A stretch of DNA of 64,000 nucleotides, taken from Pomphorhynchus laevis. Taxonomy: Eukaryota; Acanthocephala; Palaeacanthocephala; Echinorhynchida; Pomphorhynchidae. Positions 31,340-42,157 of this stretch are shown here, one piece after another (within the stretch, counting starts at the first letter, position 1; every line of letters begins with the position of its first letter). A model generated the notes under the pieces. That model was not told the DNA's origin and did no database searches. It saw only the letters and a list, made by a program, of their open reading frames with translations. The stretch covers positions 124,001 through 188,000 of the forward strand of contig WNNJ02000185.1 in the NCBI GenBank assembly GCA_012934845.2, read 5' to 3'. The translations under genes were made by a program, and so were the position numbers.

Positions 31340-32396
31340 TATCGCTATCTGGTTCGATCAAAGCTATGATATCCAAGCTATTTAATTTCGATATGTCGGA
31401 AGAACAACTTCTTTGGGAAACCGTTTGTTTTAAATAGAGTGAAGGTGGCGCATGTATTCGATACCCTTGAACTTTGATAAAATCGGAATATGAATCGTCA
31501 ATTTTAGTCTGTGTCTCTTGTCTTGAGGGACATACCGAAGATGAAATTATAAAGCAACGGGATGAAATAATCAGAAAAATTCGGTGGCGAAAGGATTGCA
31601 TTCGGAAAGCAAATTGGATCAGCGTCTTCGATTGCTGCAACCACTTATTGGGGAGGTCAATAGAGCACGCATAGTTGTGGGGCGCGTTATCTAGGTTATC
31701 AGTATATCGATCACATGACAAAAATACAAGGCTAAGCAATGATGAGTTCCTCGATGTCATAGCAACAATATACAAATTGCTTTCAAAACACGCACTGATA
31801 CATTGTCAGTGCGGCATGTTCTCTAGGCGGACTTTCAGCAATGCGGCATTATATGATACGAGATCTCCTATCCAATACACTCACTGAAATATGCTCATAT
31901 GTACAGATTGAACCAGTTCTTAGGCCCGTTTCCGCATAAGTCACATTTGTGCAGCAGACTACGAGTACAAACAGAGAAGCGAGATTAGGTATTTCATGTA
32001 ATGGACTATTTGCCGATAGGACGGAGCGCATTCTAATTGATGTTTGTATTTTTAATGCCTTCGTACCATCTAACTCTTCAAGGGATCCCGAACCATGTTT
32101 TAAATATTACGAATGGCGTAAAAAGAATAAATATATCGAACGAATAATATAAATCGAACGTGCATCCTTAATTCCTTCCATATTTTCAAACTCTGGCGGT
32201 GTTGGCATGCAAACTGAGAGTTTCTTAAAACGGATTGCAAAAATTAAGTCTGAAAGAACGGAGACAAGATATTCGGACGTTATATCAACATTACGTTCCA
32301 GAATAGGAATCCGTCTTGCAAGGATGATATCGCGATGTATTAGAAAATCAAAATCCGCATTTTATCGTCCGAGGGTCTTCCATCAAGTCACCTAGA
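31340..32396 (+). mobile_element. LINE F2: decayed copy of the restriction-like-endonuclease LINE
   Basis: It aligns with the C-terminal half of F1: LSNDEFLDVIATIYKLLSKHALIHCQCG against LSTQEFRDALSVRYGLTPKDLPDKCQCG; TTSTNREARLGISCNGLFADRTERILIDVCIFNAFVPSN against TTTRQDDARADIVGNGLFGGNMERTFFDVVVFNNHAPSY; and the C-terminal SIFSNSGGVGMQTESFLKRIAKI. Several stops and frame changes. Much more diverged from F1 than expected for recent copies. The 5' boundary is uncertain. Confidence 0.78.
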
Positions 32397-32498
32397 ACCT
32401 CCAAATTGATGTTTTACTCTTTAAACTCAGATTTTGCTCATTAGGGGATATTTTACGATTACGTGTTTTTTAATTTATAATAAATCATAATAAAATCT

Positions 32499-32650
32499 TT
32501 ATTATCCATTATCTTAATGGATAATAATAGCTCTTTATTAGAGCTGTTATTATAGCTATTATTATATAGCTGGTATTATAGCTATTTTAGCTATATATAG
32601 CTATTATTATCATAATAGCTCTTTATTATCCTAATGATAATAAAGAGCTA
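32499..32650. repeat. Cluster of short perfect hairpins
   Basis: Stem 1: 13-bp arms 32499-32511 and 32515-32527, 3-nt loop TCT. Stem 2: AGCTCT-TTATT-AGAGCT near 32529-32545. Stem 3: 15-bp arms 32616-32630 and 32636-32650, 5-nt loop. Short AGCTATTATTAT repeats lie between. Confidence 0.85.
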
Positions 32651-34095
32651 TTTAAAAGTGACATTTTTAAATGTTACTAACTCTTTTTCAAACTAGAAAA
32701 TCTATGAATATAGCCTTTGTTAAAAATGTATTTATTAAAAATGTAAATGATTGTTTTTCCGCCATGTTTTTCGGAATGCATAATTGAACCATTTACGAGA
32801 GTCATATTCATAAATGTCATATTCACATTTGTAAGTACTTTGTAATCATTTGTCAGGCTAGAATCGAAGTAGTAGATTTAAACTTAAGTTGTTAATTAAT
32901 TTTTTTTTGTTTTTTGTTTTACTTAAACCCCAATTGAATATCGTGTGCTGTGTTATCCAGTGTGAAACGTTCAAACATTACACAGCCATAGTATAACCTT
33001 TTTTATTCCACTATAGTCGACAAGCACCTAAGGAACTCTGTAACCTGCCATATTACGTTGATCCTTTTTTGCACTTGTTATTTTCTGAGTGCCGATTTAA
33101 ATATTCCACGGCTGCATATTCGAGATTCAAGAATCATCATCAAGATTTTGAGCTACTCGGAGATGTATATTAACTAAATATCGTTCTGCTTTAAACTGTT
33201 GTCCAACTCAATACATTTTGCTGTGTAACATATGCCAGCCACCCATGTTTCGTGAATATGGCCTAGCCCGAAACATCTTATTCAGATAGATATACGCTTC
33301 CGAAGACTACGTTTTATTTATTTGAGTTTGTAAATTTTGTTATGGTGAATTAAGTATTTAAAAATTATCACATCATGAAGTATTTGATATTACTATGATT
33401 ATAGCTGTTATCTATAATATTTGATATTATTTGTTTTGATAACGGTCCTAAAATATTGATTAAGAATCGCTGCAAGTTATAAAGTATCAGCAAGTGCTTA
33501 TGGACTAGTCGTCGTGATTTGTTTAGAATACTGTTCGTGAGTCACTACCGGATCTATAGTAGAAATACTTACATTAAGATGTCACGAATGACGCAAAATC
33601 ATTGACTAGTGTTTTAAACGGCTTACACGTGACATTAACGTTTGTTGCTGTGCGAAATGATAATTTTACTATCCCAAGATATAATTATATCGTTCGGCTC
33701 TTTCGTTCAGTCCGTTCATCCTATTCATTCATCCCGTTCGTTCAGCATGTTCGTTCAGTCCCTTCAGGTCTTTAGTTCAGTCCGTTTGCTCAGTTTGTTC
33801 GCTCAGTCTGTTAAGTCCGTTAAGCCCCTTTGTATATTAGAATAGTATCCTATTTGTAAGCAGTTATAGCCACGAACTTTTTTACCAATATAGATTCCCG
33901 AGATATATTTATAACTTAGAACTTGCAAATATTTTGCATGGTTTCTTTACTTTCATTTTTTACGTTCTTAATTGTTCATTGGTCTACTAACTGCAGAAAT
34001 GACCAAATTGATTATCATTGTTCTTCGTATATTGCAATGTTATTATCTTTTATCGTTTCTCATGTTAAATGTTCATTAAATGGTTTTAGAAAAAT
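32651..34095. other. Upstream region of the L17 gene
   Basis: No coding sequence recognised. At about 33690-33830 there are imperfect direct repeats of the type GTTCAGTCCGTTC. The L17 promoter and any 5' UTR exon should lie here; a splice acceptor-like TTTTAG ends at 34090, five bases before the ATG. I cannot place the transcription start. Confidence 0.4.
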
Positions 34096-34308
34096 ATGAG
34101 ATACTGCCGCGAACCTGCAAATTCAAACAACTCCTGCAAGGCAAGGGGATCATATCTTCGTGTTCACTTTAAGAACACATACGAAACGGCAAATGCGATT
34201 AAGAAGATGCCTTTGCGTAGAGCAGTCACTTTTCTGAATCATGTAATTCAGAAAACAGAAATCGTGCCGTTTAGAAGATTTAACGGAGGCATCGGACGCA
34301 AAGCACAG
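34096..34308 (+). CDS. RpL17: RpL17 coding exon 1 (residues 1-71)
   Basis: Starts [18 protein letters not shown]. The family usually starts M(G/T)RYSREP, so this start lacks the second residue but is otherwise in register. Ends GGIGRKAQ at CAG|GTATTT, phase 0. Confidence 0.93.
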
Positions 34309-37300
34309 GTATTTTAAAATGTTAAAATAAGCGATAGAATTTTAAAGATAACATCGAAAAATAATTTAGATTTTAAATTCTCCTACTTCAGCTTTTACAA
34401 TTTACTGCTATTTGCTTCTATTTTATGATTTTATTTGAAATGACATTTTAATTTCATTAAACTGATGGCAATCAGTCCCAATCACATGTAAAATATTTTA
34501 AGATTAAAGCACTTATTTTGTATTTCAACTCTGACATTTGCCATATCACAGAGTAATAATATTATCCGTTTTTGATCGCAACATTATAATATTTGCAAAT
34601 TAATCACATTTTCACTATATTCGTTTCGCCCTCTATCAATTGTACGCCTGCAAGGAAATTGAACGCCAGCAAGAAAAATATTCTATAGCTCCTGTTATCA
34701 TCAGGATAAAAATTTTTAATTAAACATATTAAAAACAATAAAATTTTAATTTTAAATGATTATTATTTATTTCTACTAATTTTCAGGCATTGATGACTTT
34801 TTCGTATTTCTTATAACGGAGAAGTATAAATCCACAAAATATTATTAAAATATTTTGATAATCATAGTATTAAAATATTCAGATATTATTAAAATATTTT
34901 GACAAACATAATATTAAAATATTTAGATATTTTGATGATCTATAATCCTTATTTGGATACGTCGTATGTTATTAAGCAATTCATAAAAATTGATTTTTAT
35001 TTTAAATTTTAATTATGAATTATATCGTTATATAAGAGCATGATCAATCGAAAAATAAATTCATTTTTATATTTCGAAAGCTGCTGCTGTTATTACCATA
35101 AAAGTATAGTACAATTTGTCGAATGACTTGCAATTAGTACAATAAAAAATATTTAATTTTTATTTTTTGATTTACGTAGGAAAGGACGATCAAAAATGAT
35201 CCCCTTCCCATGGGGAAGAAATATTGATAATGTTTAAATATTTCCCCTTTAAGTAGGAAAGAGAGCGATGTCTTTGAGAAGATGCTCGACGCTTCGATAT
35301 CCGGCTCTTCGATTAAGAGCACACTTTAATAGTGCAAAAGTAAACCATTAATTATCTTTCCTATAGTCAAGGGAGATCGATAGTGTTTAAATATTTCCTC
35401 CTTAAGAGGAAGGGCGCGATGTCATAGATAAGATGATTTACGCTTATATAGCCATAACTTCGATAATTACATCGAAGCACTAGGTTTTCTCAGAATGACG
35501 CTTGATTGCTAATGGTATCTTCTTAAAGACTGCCTCTTTCTTTACAGGGATAGATAGAAGGTAAACCAAGATTTAAAAATGTGCGCGATTTCTTCCAGAT
35601 CAAGTTTCAATATTTTTAAATAATGTAACAATAAAATGCACATGATTTTATCGCCACATTGAAAATAAGTATAAATATGTCTTCAAGCGTTTTACAATGC
35701 ATAATTTAAAAGTGTAAAGATATGCACATGTTATAATATGAAAATTTGTCGTAAATCTAAAATTAAATTACTATTTTGCTAAAATATTGGAATTCAAATA
35801 TTCAAATAGTCTTTAAGAAATGCTTGACGTTTCAGTAACCAGCTTTTTCTGACGGTTTTTACTTGTCAAAACAATTTGGCTTTTTGAAATTATATTCTTA
35901 TAATTTCGTCTAAACATGGAAATTTCCACAATATTTTTTGTGTGAGGGAAATTACTAACTTAATTTTATTAAAAAATAATTAAAAACTTTAACTGATTTT
36001 TTAAAAAAATATTTCTAGATTAGAAGCATATTTAATGATAGATTAAATATAATTGATTATATTAATTAAATCTTTTTCTAGATTTAAGCATATTTATTTT
36101 TACATAAATAAAAAATTCTAAAGAGTTTCTCGTATCAAACAAAAAAGACCCAAATATTTATAAAATATTTGATAAAAAGAATTAACTTTTTATATTTTTT
36201 ATTTAAAATATATTATATTTATACTTCAAATGCGGTAATTAATTTTAACTAACAATACTTATTTAAAATGGTTCTGGATGAAATGATCAAAATATTGTTC
36301 AGTGTACGATTATTTTATTTTTGTCTTTTCAATATATATATTTTAAGATAAATATTTCTTTAAGTTTACGTATAGGACAAAATTGTATCCAACGAGATTT
36401 TATTGATTTACGCAATCCATTATTCGTTATTTTTTATTATTATTCGTTTTAACGATATTATGCGATGCAAGTGAAATCCAATAATGTATTTTGTTAGTCT
36501 TTGCTACATTGTTATTATACTGAATATATTAAAATATATTATAATATGATTTAATATTATAATTTAACACGAATGCATATGTGAGCTGAAATTCTTCTGG
36601 TTGTGGCACGATATTATCCTCACATGTATTGTTCCTATCCTTAATACAGCAGGACGCTACTAATCAGTCTGGGTGGGTCTCATCAGCTGCTGACCCAGAC
36701 CTACATTTCACGTTTCGACCCTTATTATCTGCTTTCTCCGTACACTGGCGCTGATCGTCTTTGAACTCAGGACGTCTGTATCTGGATTCAACACTACATC
36801 TACTTGGCTGGCTGCTCCAGTCTTGTAGATATACATTGTTTTTTATTACTTTCATGTTTACATTAACATTATATTGCTACATAGAGATACACATGTTATA
36901 AAATCATATAATAAATTGAGTACAAAATAAGTTGCTTCATTTCTGTTGTCTGATGTCTATTAACACTTTCTAACTTTTATGTTTTTATTACTTTTTGAAT
37001 ACATTGAATCATGCTGTATGTATTGAATCATACATTAAATGTTATATAATCAGTTTTACGTGTTGTCTTGTTATATCCTAATTTATTCTAATTTGAAATG
37101 TTTTATTTTAAAGTGCAAACAGTGGAAATGTGGACAAGGTCGATGGCCGAAAAAGTCAGCCGAGTTTATCCTAGGACTTTTAAAGAATGCTGAGAGTAAT
37201 GCAGAATTCAAGGGATTGGACGTTGACCGCTTGGCAGTTGATCATATTATGGTAAACCGCGCTCCTAAAATGAGACGACGTTGTTATCGAGCTCATGGTA

Positions 37301-39775
37301 GAATAAATCGTAAGTGATTTCGTTTCTGAATAAAAACATGTGACTAGATTGGCAAACTAATAAATAAGTAATCAAATGAACATGCAAATGCAATATTGCA
37401 CGATACTTCTTTTGTTAATTTAAAATTATTTTAGTTATCTTAATAATCTTTAATGTTTTAAATTAAACAGTCTTATAATATTTAATCAAATCACAAATTA
37501 TTGGGATTTTGTTTTGCTCTAGTCAGCTTTTAAATTTTGTAAGATATTTTACATGCCACGCATTTATTCTTAAGGCCATCATTTCCTGCAATTTTGATGA
37601 CAAATGCTATCTATTTGAAGTAAATGAAGTAGTTTTGCTTTAACACTGAACGCAGCCAAATTTAAAGTTATTATGGCGGGCCTGAATAAGCCAACAGTAT
37701 CCTATGTATTCTTCAAGAGGTTAGAGTAATAAGTATGCTGAAAGGATGCTACTCTCCATAGAACATCGATTGATATGAATAGAGGACTTTGCGTACATGC
37801 AAAGTTGATGAGCTATAAAGGATCATTAGTCGATAGATGCAGTTTCCATTACAGAGCAGTTCTTGAGTCGTATGATGAGGCGCTTCGTTGCTCACTACAG
37901 CGAATATTGAAAGTGTCGCTTGATGAATCTATGTGGAAACAATACACTTACCGATACGATGCCGTCGATACAAACAGGCATAGCCGCATACATATCTTCG
38001 GGAATGAACACTTACATTTTCGTGTCGTATATCCTGGAGAGCGTCCCGACAATTAGCGAAAGACACAAAAAGTTATGAGATATACTTCGCGTTTTGGAAA
38101 GAAAGATCATAATGTTACTTGACGGAACAAAAAGACTGGGCTTGCACAGTTGAGTACAACAGATTCCGTCGACTGATATCTTAGGTGAATGATTCAAGTA
38201 GCGATACTGATCGGTGTTTTAATGCCAAGAGCACAGGAGCTTTCCAGTGTCCTTAGCAGAAAATGTGTACAACAACATTATTAAAATATGGATCGCATTG
38301 AGACTCAGCGCGTTAACATTTCAAGCTTACACATGTATATGTGGAACGGAAGTCAACGCATCCTTTGTTCATAGACTAAGCTGCTTTCGTTCATCTGGTA
38401 AATTTGAAAGCCACGTCATGGTAAATGGCATTTTTTTCAGACTTTGGTCATAATACATATTGCAGCTCAGCTGAATTCCAAAGGTATTTCGAAGTGTGAC
38501 AGTAAACGTATGGATAAGTCACCTTTAGTGCCATGGGCGTGAGGCAGGGCGATGTGCTGGGATTTTACGTGTTCTGATACGAAGCGGTAATAGCTCCTCA
38601 GTGATTGCTAGACCTGAAATTATTGATATCGTCTTCGAGCAGAATATAATACAAAATAATAAAAAAATAATATAATAATATAATACTAGGAACCGAATGA
38701 TTGGAATCCTAATAGCGATCGAAATTCTCGAGCTTTAGGAGTTAGTGCAGATTGCTTTCTTTTATCGTTGTCAAATCGACTGCGTGAACATAATGCTGAA
38801 CCAAGAGCCGGTTCATATCTCCGCCAAACGCGATCAGCAGAGAAATGCAGCATTAGTGACGGAACGATGAGTTGCTCGATATGTCTATAGATTATCGAGA
38901 TATTGCAATATTTTGATCGTTCAGCGAATTGTGTAAATAAATCATGACAATTTTGATTTCTAGCAATCAAACTTCGCTGCTAATAACGAGATTGAATACC
39001 AAATATCCTTTTCTAAAAATGATCGCAGCCATTGCAATCAAAATACTAAATTAAATTGAGTTATTGAAAGCGTTTTCAATTTTTATTTTAAATTCATTTA
39101 AAATATATTAAATTCATTCGATCGAAATTTTTTATTAAAATCGTAAGTGGATGATTTAGTTTTCGATCAAGTTTTTTATTTTTTATTCGATAATTTATGA
39201 TTATATTTTTTAAAAATCATAACTCGATCAATCGTCTTACGAGATTAATCGAGTTGATGGATGTCAACTCGATCATTTATTGTTACTTTTAGCAATTAAA
39301 TATTAAATTAGCAGACGAGGTTTATTACATTTTAGACGACACTTATTAGATTGAAATTACAGTCAGTGACACTTCGTCAATTTTCTGATAAAGGCATTTT
39401 CGTTTTAAACTGCATTCATCACTTTTATTCAGTACGGCATTACTGAATAAAATTGATCACTACGCGCTGTTTCAGAGATTGAAACAGGTACAAATATGAT
39501 TATATCTTAAAGTTTCATTTTAAAAATATGTTTTTTTTTGGAAGCGAGTGCTATATACAAACCACTTTATTATTTTAAATAGCAGACTTTATATTATCAA
39601 TAATACAAATTTCAATTTTCTAGCCTTCAAATGCAGTCCATCTCACATTGAAATGTATCTAACTGAACGGGACAATCTAGTCCCTAAAGCTCCGAAACTA
39701 GGGGCACCGCAGCCCCCGAAAAAACAGTCGAAAAAGAAGCTGAAACGACAAAAGCTAATGGCCGCTAACGAATAA
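34096..39775 (+). CDS. RpL17: 60S ribosomal protein L17 (uL22), 3 coding exons
   Basis: A structural protein of the large ribosomal subunit that lines the peptide exit tunnel. Exons 34096-34308, 37114-37309 and 39624-39775 join in frame to 186 codons plus stop, the normal length. Junctions are CAG|GT and AAG|TGC (phase 0), and AATC|GTAAGT and CTAG|CC (phase 1). The protein carries [97 protein letters not shown] and SHIEMYLTE, then a lysine-rich tail, all characteristic of L17. The 5' end of the exon containing the ATG may be a splice acceptor at 34090. Introns carry a SINE and an old retroelement fragment. No frame damage is seen. Confidence 0.96.
34920..35022 (+). repeat. Interspersed repeat family G, copy 3 (partial)
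   Basis: GATGATCTATAATCCTTAT, then TTATTAAGCAATTCATAAA and AATTGATTTTTATTT, match 46583-46645. Confidence 0.6.
35195..35490. repeat. Diverged tandem duplication, about 165-bp unit
   Basis: Unit 1 (35195-35330) and unit 2 (35360-35490) share AGTGTTTAAATATTTCC-like cores, (T)CCTTTAAG(T/A)AGGAA, GCGATGTC, AAGATG, and ACATCGAAGCAC-like ends. A third weaker match is near 35815-35855. Confidence 0.6.
36575..36830 (-). mobile_element. tRNA-derived SINE, copy 1
   Basis: On the - strand it begins GGAGCAGCCAGCCAAGTAG (box A-like), then GAGTTCAAAGAC (box B-like, near 36757-36770), then a conserved body (ATGTAGGTCTGGGTCAGC) and a 3' part with GATTAGTAGCGTCCTGCTGT and ATAATATCGTGCCACAACC. Copies recur at 59419-59650 and 59679-59866. 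The tRNA-like head implies Pol III transcription. Confidence 0.75.
37114..37309 (+). CDS. RpL17: RpL17 coding exon 2 (residues 72-136 and first base of codon 137)
   Basis: Follows the acceptor TTTATTTTAAAG. Encodes [18 protein letters not shown] through [11 protein letters not shown]; donor C|GTAAGT, phase 1. Confidence 0.94.
37310..39623 (+). other. RpL17: RpL17 intron 2
   Basis: A 2.3-kb intron. Its centre (about 37740-38870) is a decayed retroelement fragment; the rest is AT-rich with nothing recognised. Confidence 0.85.
37740..38870 (+). mobile_element. Decayed retroelement (restriction-like-endonuclease LINE C-terminus), family H
   Basis: Conceptual pieces match the carboxy end of a common invertebrate RT family: [52 protein letters not shown] (CxC...H...C zinc motif), then [12 protein letters not shown] and CWDFTCSDT (nuclease-like core), and near 38700-38870 [37 protein letters not shown] residues. 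Heavily mutated, with many stops. It differs from family F in the motifs around the nuclease. The RT half is missing. Confidence 0.55.
39624..39775 (+). CDS. RpL17: RpL17 coding exon 3 (residues 137-186)
   Basis: Acceptor TTTTCTAG|CC. Encodes (P)[23 protein letters not shown]..., ending [18 protein letters not shown]. The family core is PYMSSPCHIE, so three to four residues differ here. Stop TAA at 39773-39775. Confidence 0.94.
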
Positions 39776-39805
39776 AAGTTAATAACATTTGCTTAATTGC
39801 CATTT

Positions 39806-39811
39806 AATAAA
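39806..39811 (+). terminator. RpL17: Probable polyadenylation signal of RpL17
   Basis: AATAAA 31 bases after the stop codon, followed by TGTCTGTTATT (GT/T-rich). Confidence 0.7.
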
Positions 39812-42157
39812 TGTCTGTTATTGCTATTTTGATCTTCTACTACTAAAGCATGTATATGAGTGTACATGATTGAGAAGAATGGCAATTGTAATATTGTGAT
39901 GTAATCGTTAATTAATTATTGATCGTTATTTAATGGTTAATCAAATGAATTTGATTACAAATTACTACATTCCGATCGACGCATTTGATTTACATTTAAA
40001 ACTAAATAGAAGACTATACTGATTTAATATTTAACTTACAAATCACATATCTTATAGAGAAACCAAAGTGAATATTTTTAGTGCTTTTGTTCAGCTTTCG
40101 CCATAAAAAGCACAAAATTATATTGCGGAATTGAATGTCCAGATTATCTGCAAACAAATGTTGCCTATCACACATGTTAAAAACGATAAAAATAAGTAAG
40201 GAACTACAAGTTATAAAAATGAAATACATAGTGTTCAAACCTCAAGTTTTTTATACGTAATATAATTTATATCGTAATTAATATCCATTTATCTTCAGCG
40301 ATGTCTAACATACATGTTGAAGATCAGTTAAATATCAGTTTTGTGATTTTTCTGGATTTTAGAAATTTAAGTCAAACGATTAAAACGCTCCTCTAATATT
40401 TAATTTGTTCTTAAGCTGATCGATTATATCAGCTTAATTAAATTATTGTTGTAACATCATAATTTCAATTTATTTGTGGATTAATAGATGACTTTTGATA
40501 TAAATCAAAATTATGCATAATATATTAATAACAGTTAAACGTTAATTGAAATGTTAAAATACTAAATATTATAATATTATAAAATATACAATATTTATTA
40601 CAAAACATAACATACAGCGGGAATTCAACCCATTTCAAATATACATACTGCTTATGGTTTCTTCACAGTTACAAATTATCATTACAAATCACAGTTTATC
40701 AACATCCTAGCGAAGGAACTGATGATTGTCAGTATTCCTTGGGATCTTCGCCGGTCTGTTGATCTTTTCTAATGAAGGTTCTTCTTTTATATCGAAGTGT
40801 CATTGGCACACACTTAGCAATCGTTGTTGATATTTTTCAACAAATCTTGGTTGTGCAATCTGTGACATTATATCTTTCTCTTCGGTGACATTATAGTTGC
40901 GATTTTTCTAAATACAATGTCGGCTGATTTTCTAATGCCACCATTTGTCGAGATTATTATCGGATGAAAGGTCGCGTTTTCTACTTAGTGATTCTATAAA
41001 ATATTAAAATATTATTATAAAATATAATTATAAAATATTATTAATATATTATATTATAAAATAGATTATAAAATATTATTATAATATAATTTTAAAATAT
41101 TAAATAATTATCATATGTAGCTAAAGGACTATAGATATATGAATATAATTATATGTATTTTATAATTAATAAATTATTATTTTTTATTTGATCATCGATA
41201 TATGACGCATTTTATTTTATTTTGAAATAAAATTATAGCTAATTTGGATAAGCCTTTACAAGAAACTTTCGTTTCTTTAGCGTAGCTTTTTAAGTTTTTT
41301 TTTCAAACACGCCACTGCTTACCCTATTCCTAATAAAAATAATAATAATCCAACTGTTTCCCAGAATTAGAGAGAGTTCAGGTGCTTTAAGTTCAGATGT
41401 GGCTTTGGTGCACTTAAGCCATCTCGGGACTTTATTTCATGAGAACGTTCCATTGAGCAAAAAGTAAAAAATTTCTTAAGCACTCGTGTAGATACTTGTG
41501 CGCCGCCATTGAGATATCAGGTGTGCGGCAGATACTGAGTAGATCAATCGCTAGGTTTTGCGTTGGTGTATGCTCCCTGAATCTGATCTATTGGAGATCA
41601 GACGACAGAATAGTAGCAGATTAAGAAGATTTAATTTTTGTTGTTGCTTTTTATTTCTGTTTTATTATTTATTCTCACGCTCGTGTTGAATGTCCATGCC
41701 AGCGAAGTGACCATTTGTAAATATGGATTTGAAATGGATTGAACTCGTCATTATAAATATAAGTTTAACGCGTAAAACTTACTGACTTAATTTACATAAA
41801 TAATATATGGGAATATTCCTTGTAGCATTCTATAATGGCTTTTACTATTTTTTATCTAAAACTGTTAAAATTGTTAAATATCACTGCTTATATTACGGAA
41901 AGGGACTAAATCTCAAGAAGTTCCTGAGAAAAATCTGAAATACACGCTGTCTACAACAGACTTAGTATTACAGATATTTTTAAAAAATTTTCAAACAATT
42001 GGTCGTTTTTCTTTTTCTACCTGGTCAATCTGCAGTCAGAGTCACGCGACAATTATTTCACTTTCAGTTACGAATAATTACTTTTAATTTGTTTTCGCTG
42101 TTCGTATCAGTTTATGGCAACAATACCTTAGCTTCTTGACACCAGAAAAGTATCACT
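39812..42157. other. Intergenic, mostly unrecognised
   Basis: AT-rich. Two islands of more balanced composition stand out, 40620-40990 and 41330-41760. The first contains a short exon-like frame on the - strand (40800-40907). The second gave only broken frames that I could not assign. Confidence 0.4.
40800..40907 (-). other. Exon-like short frame, unassigned
   Basis: After the acceptor-like TTGTATTTAG the - strand reads KNRNYNVTEEKDIMSQIAQP and on to KYQQRLLSVCQ and TGA, 35 codons. In the same frame a further 30 codons are open after the stop (FDIKEEPSLEKINRPAKIPR). Composition looks protein-like, unlike the surroundings. It could be a last exon, a pseudogene remnant or chance. I do not recognise the family. 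Confidence 0.2.

Larger units (their letters stand above)
34309..37113 (+). other. RpL17: RpL17 intron 1
   Basis: A 2.8-kb AT-rich intron. It contains a G-family repeat (about 34920-35022), a diverged tandem duplication (35195-35490), and a tRNA-derived SINE (36575-36830). No other gene seen; I looked for C/D-box snoRNA signatures and found none convincing. Confidence 0.85.
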
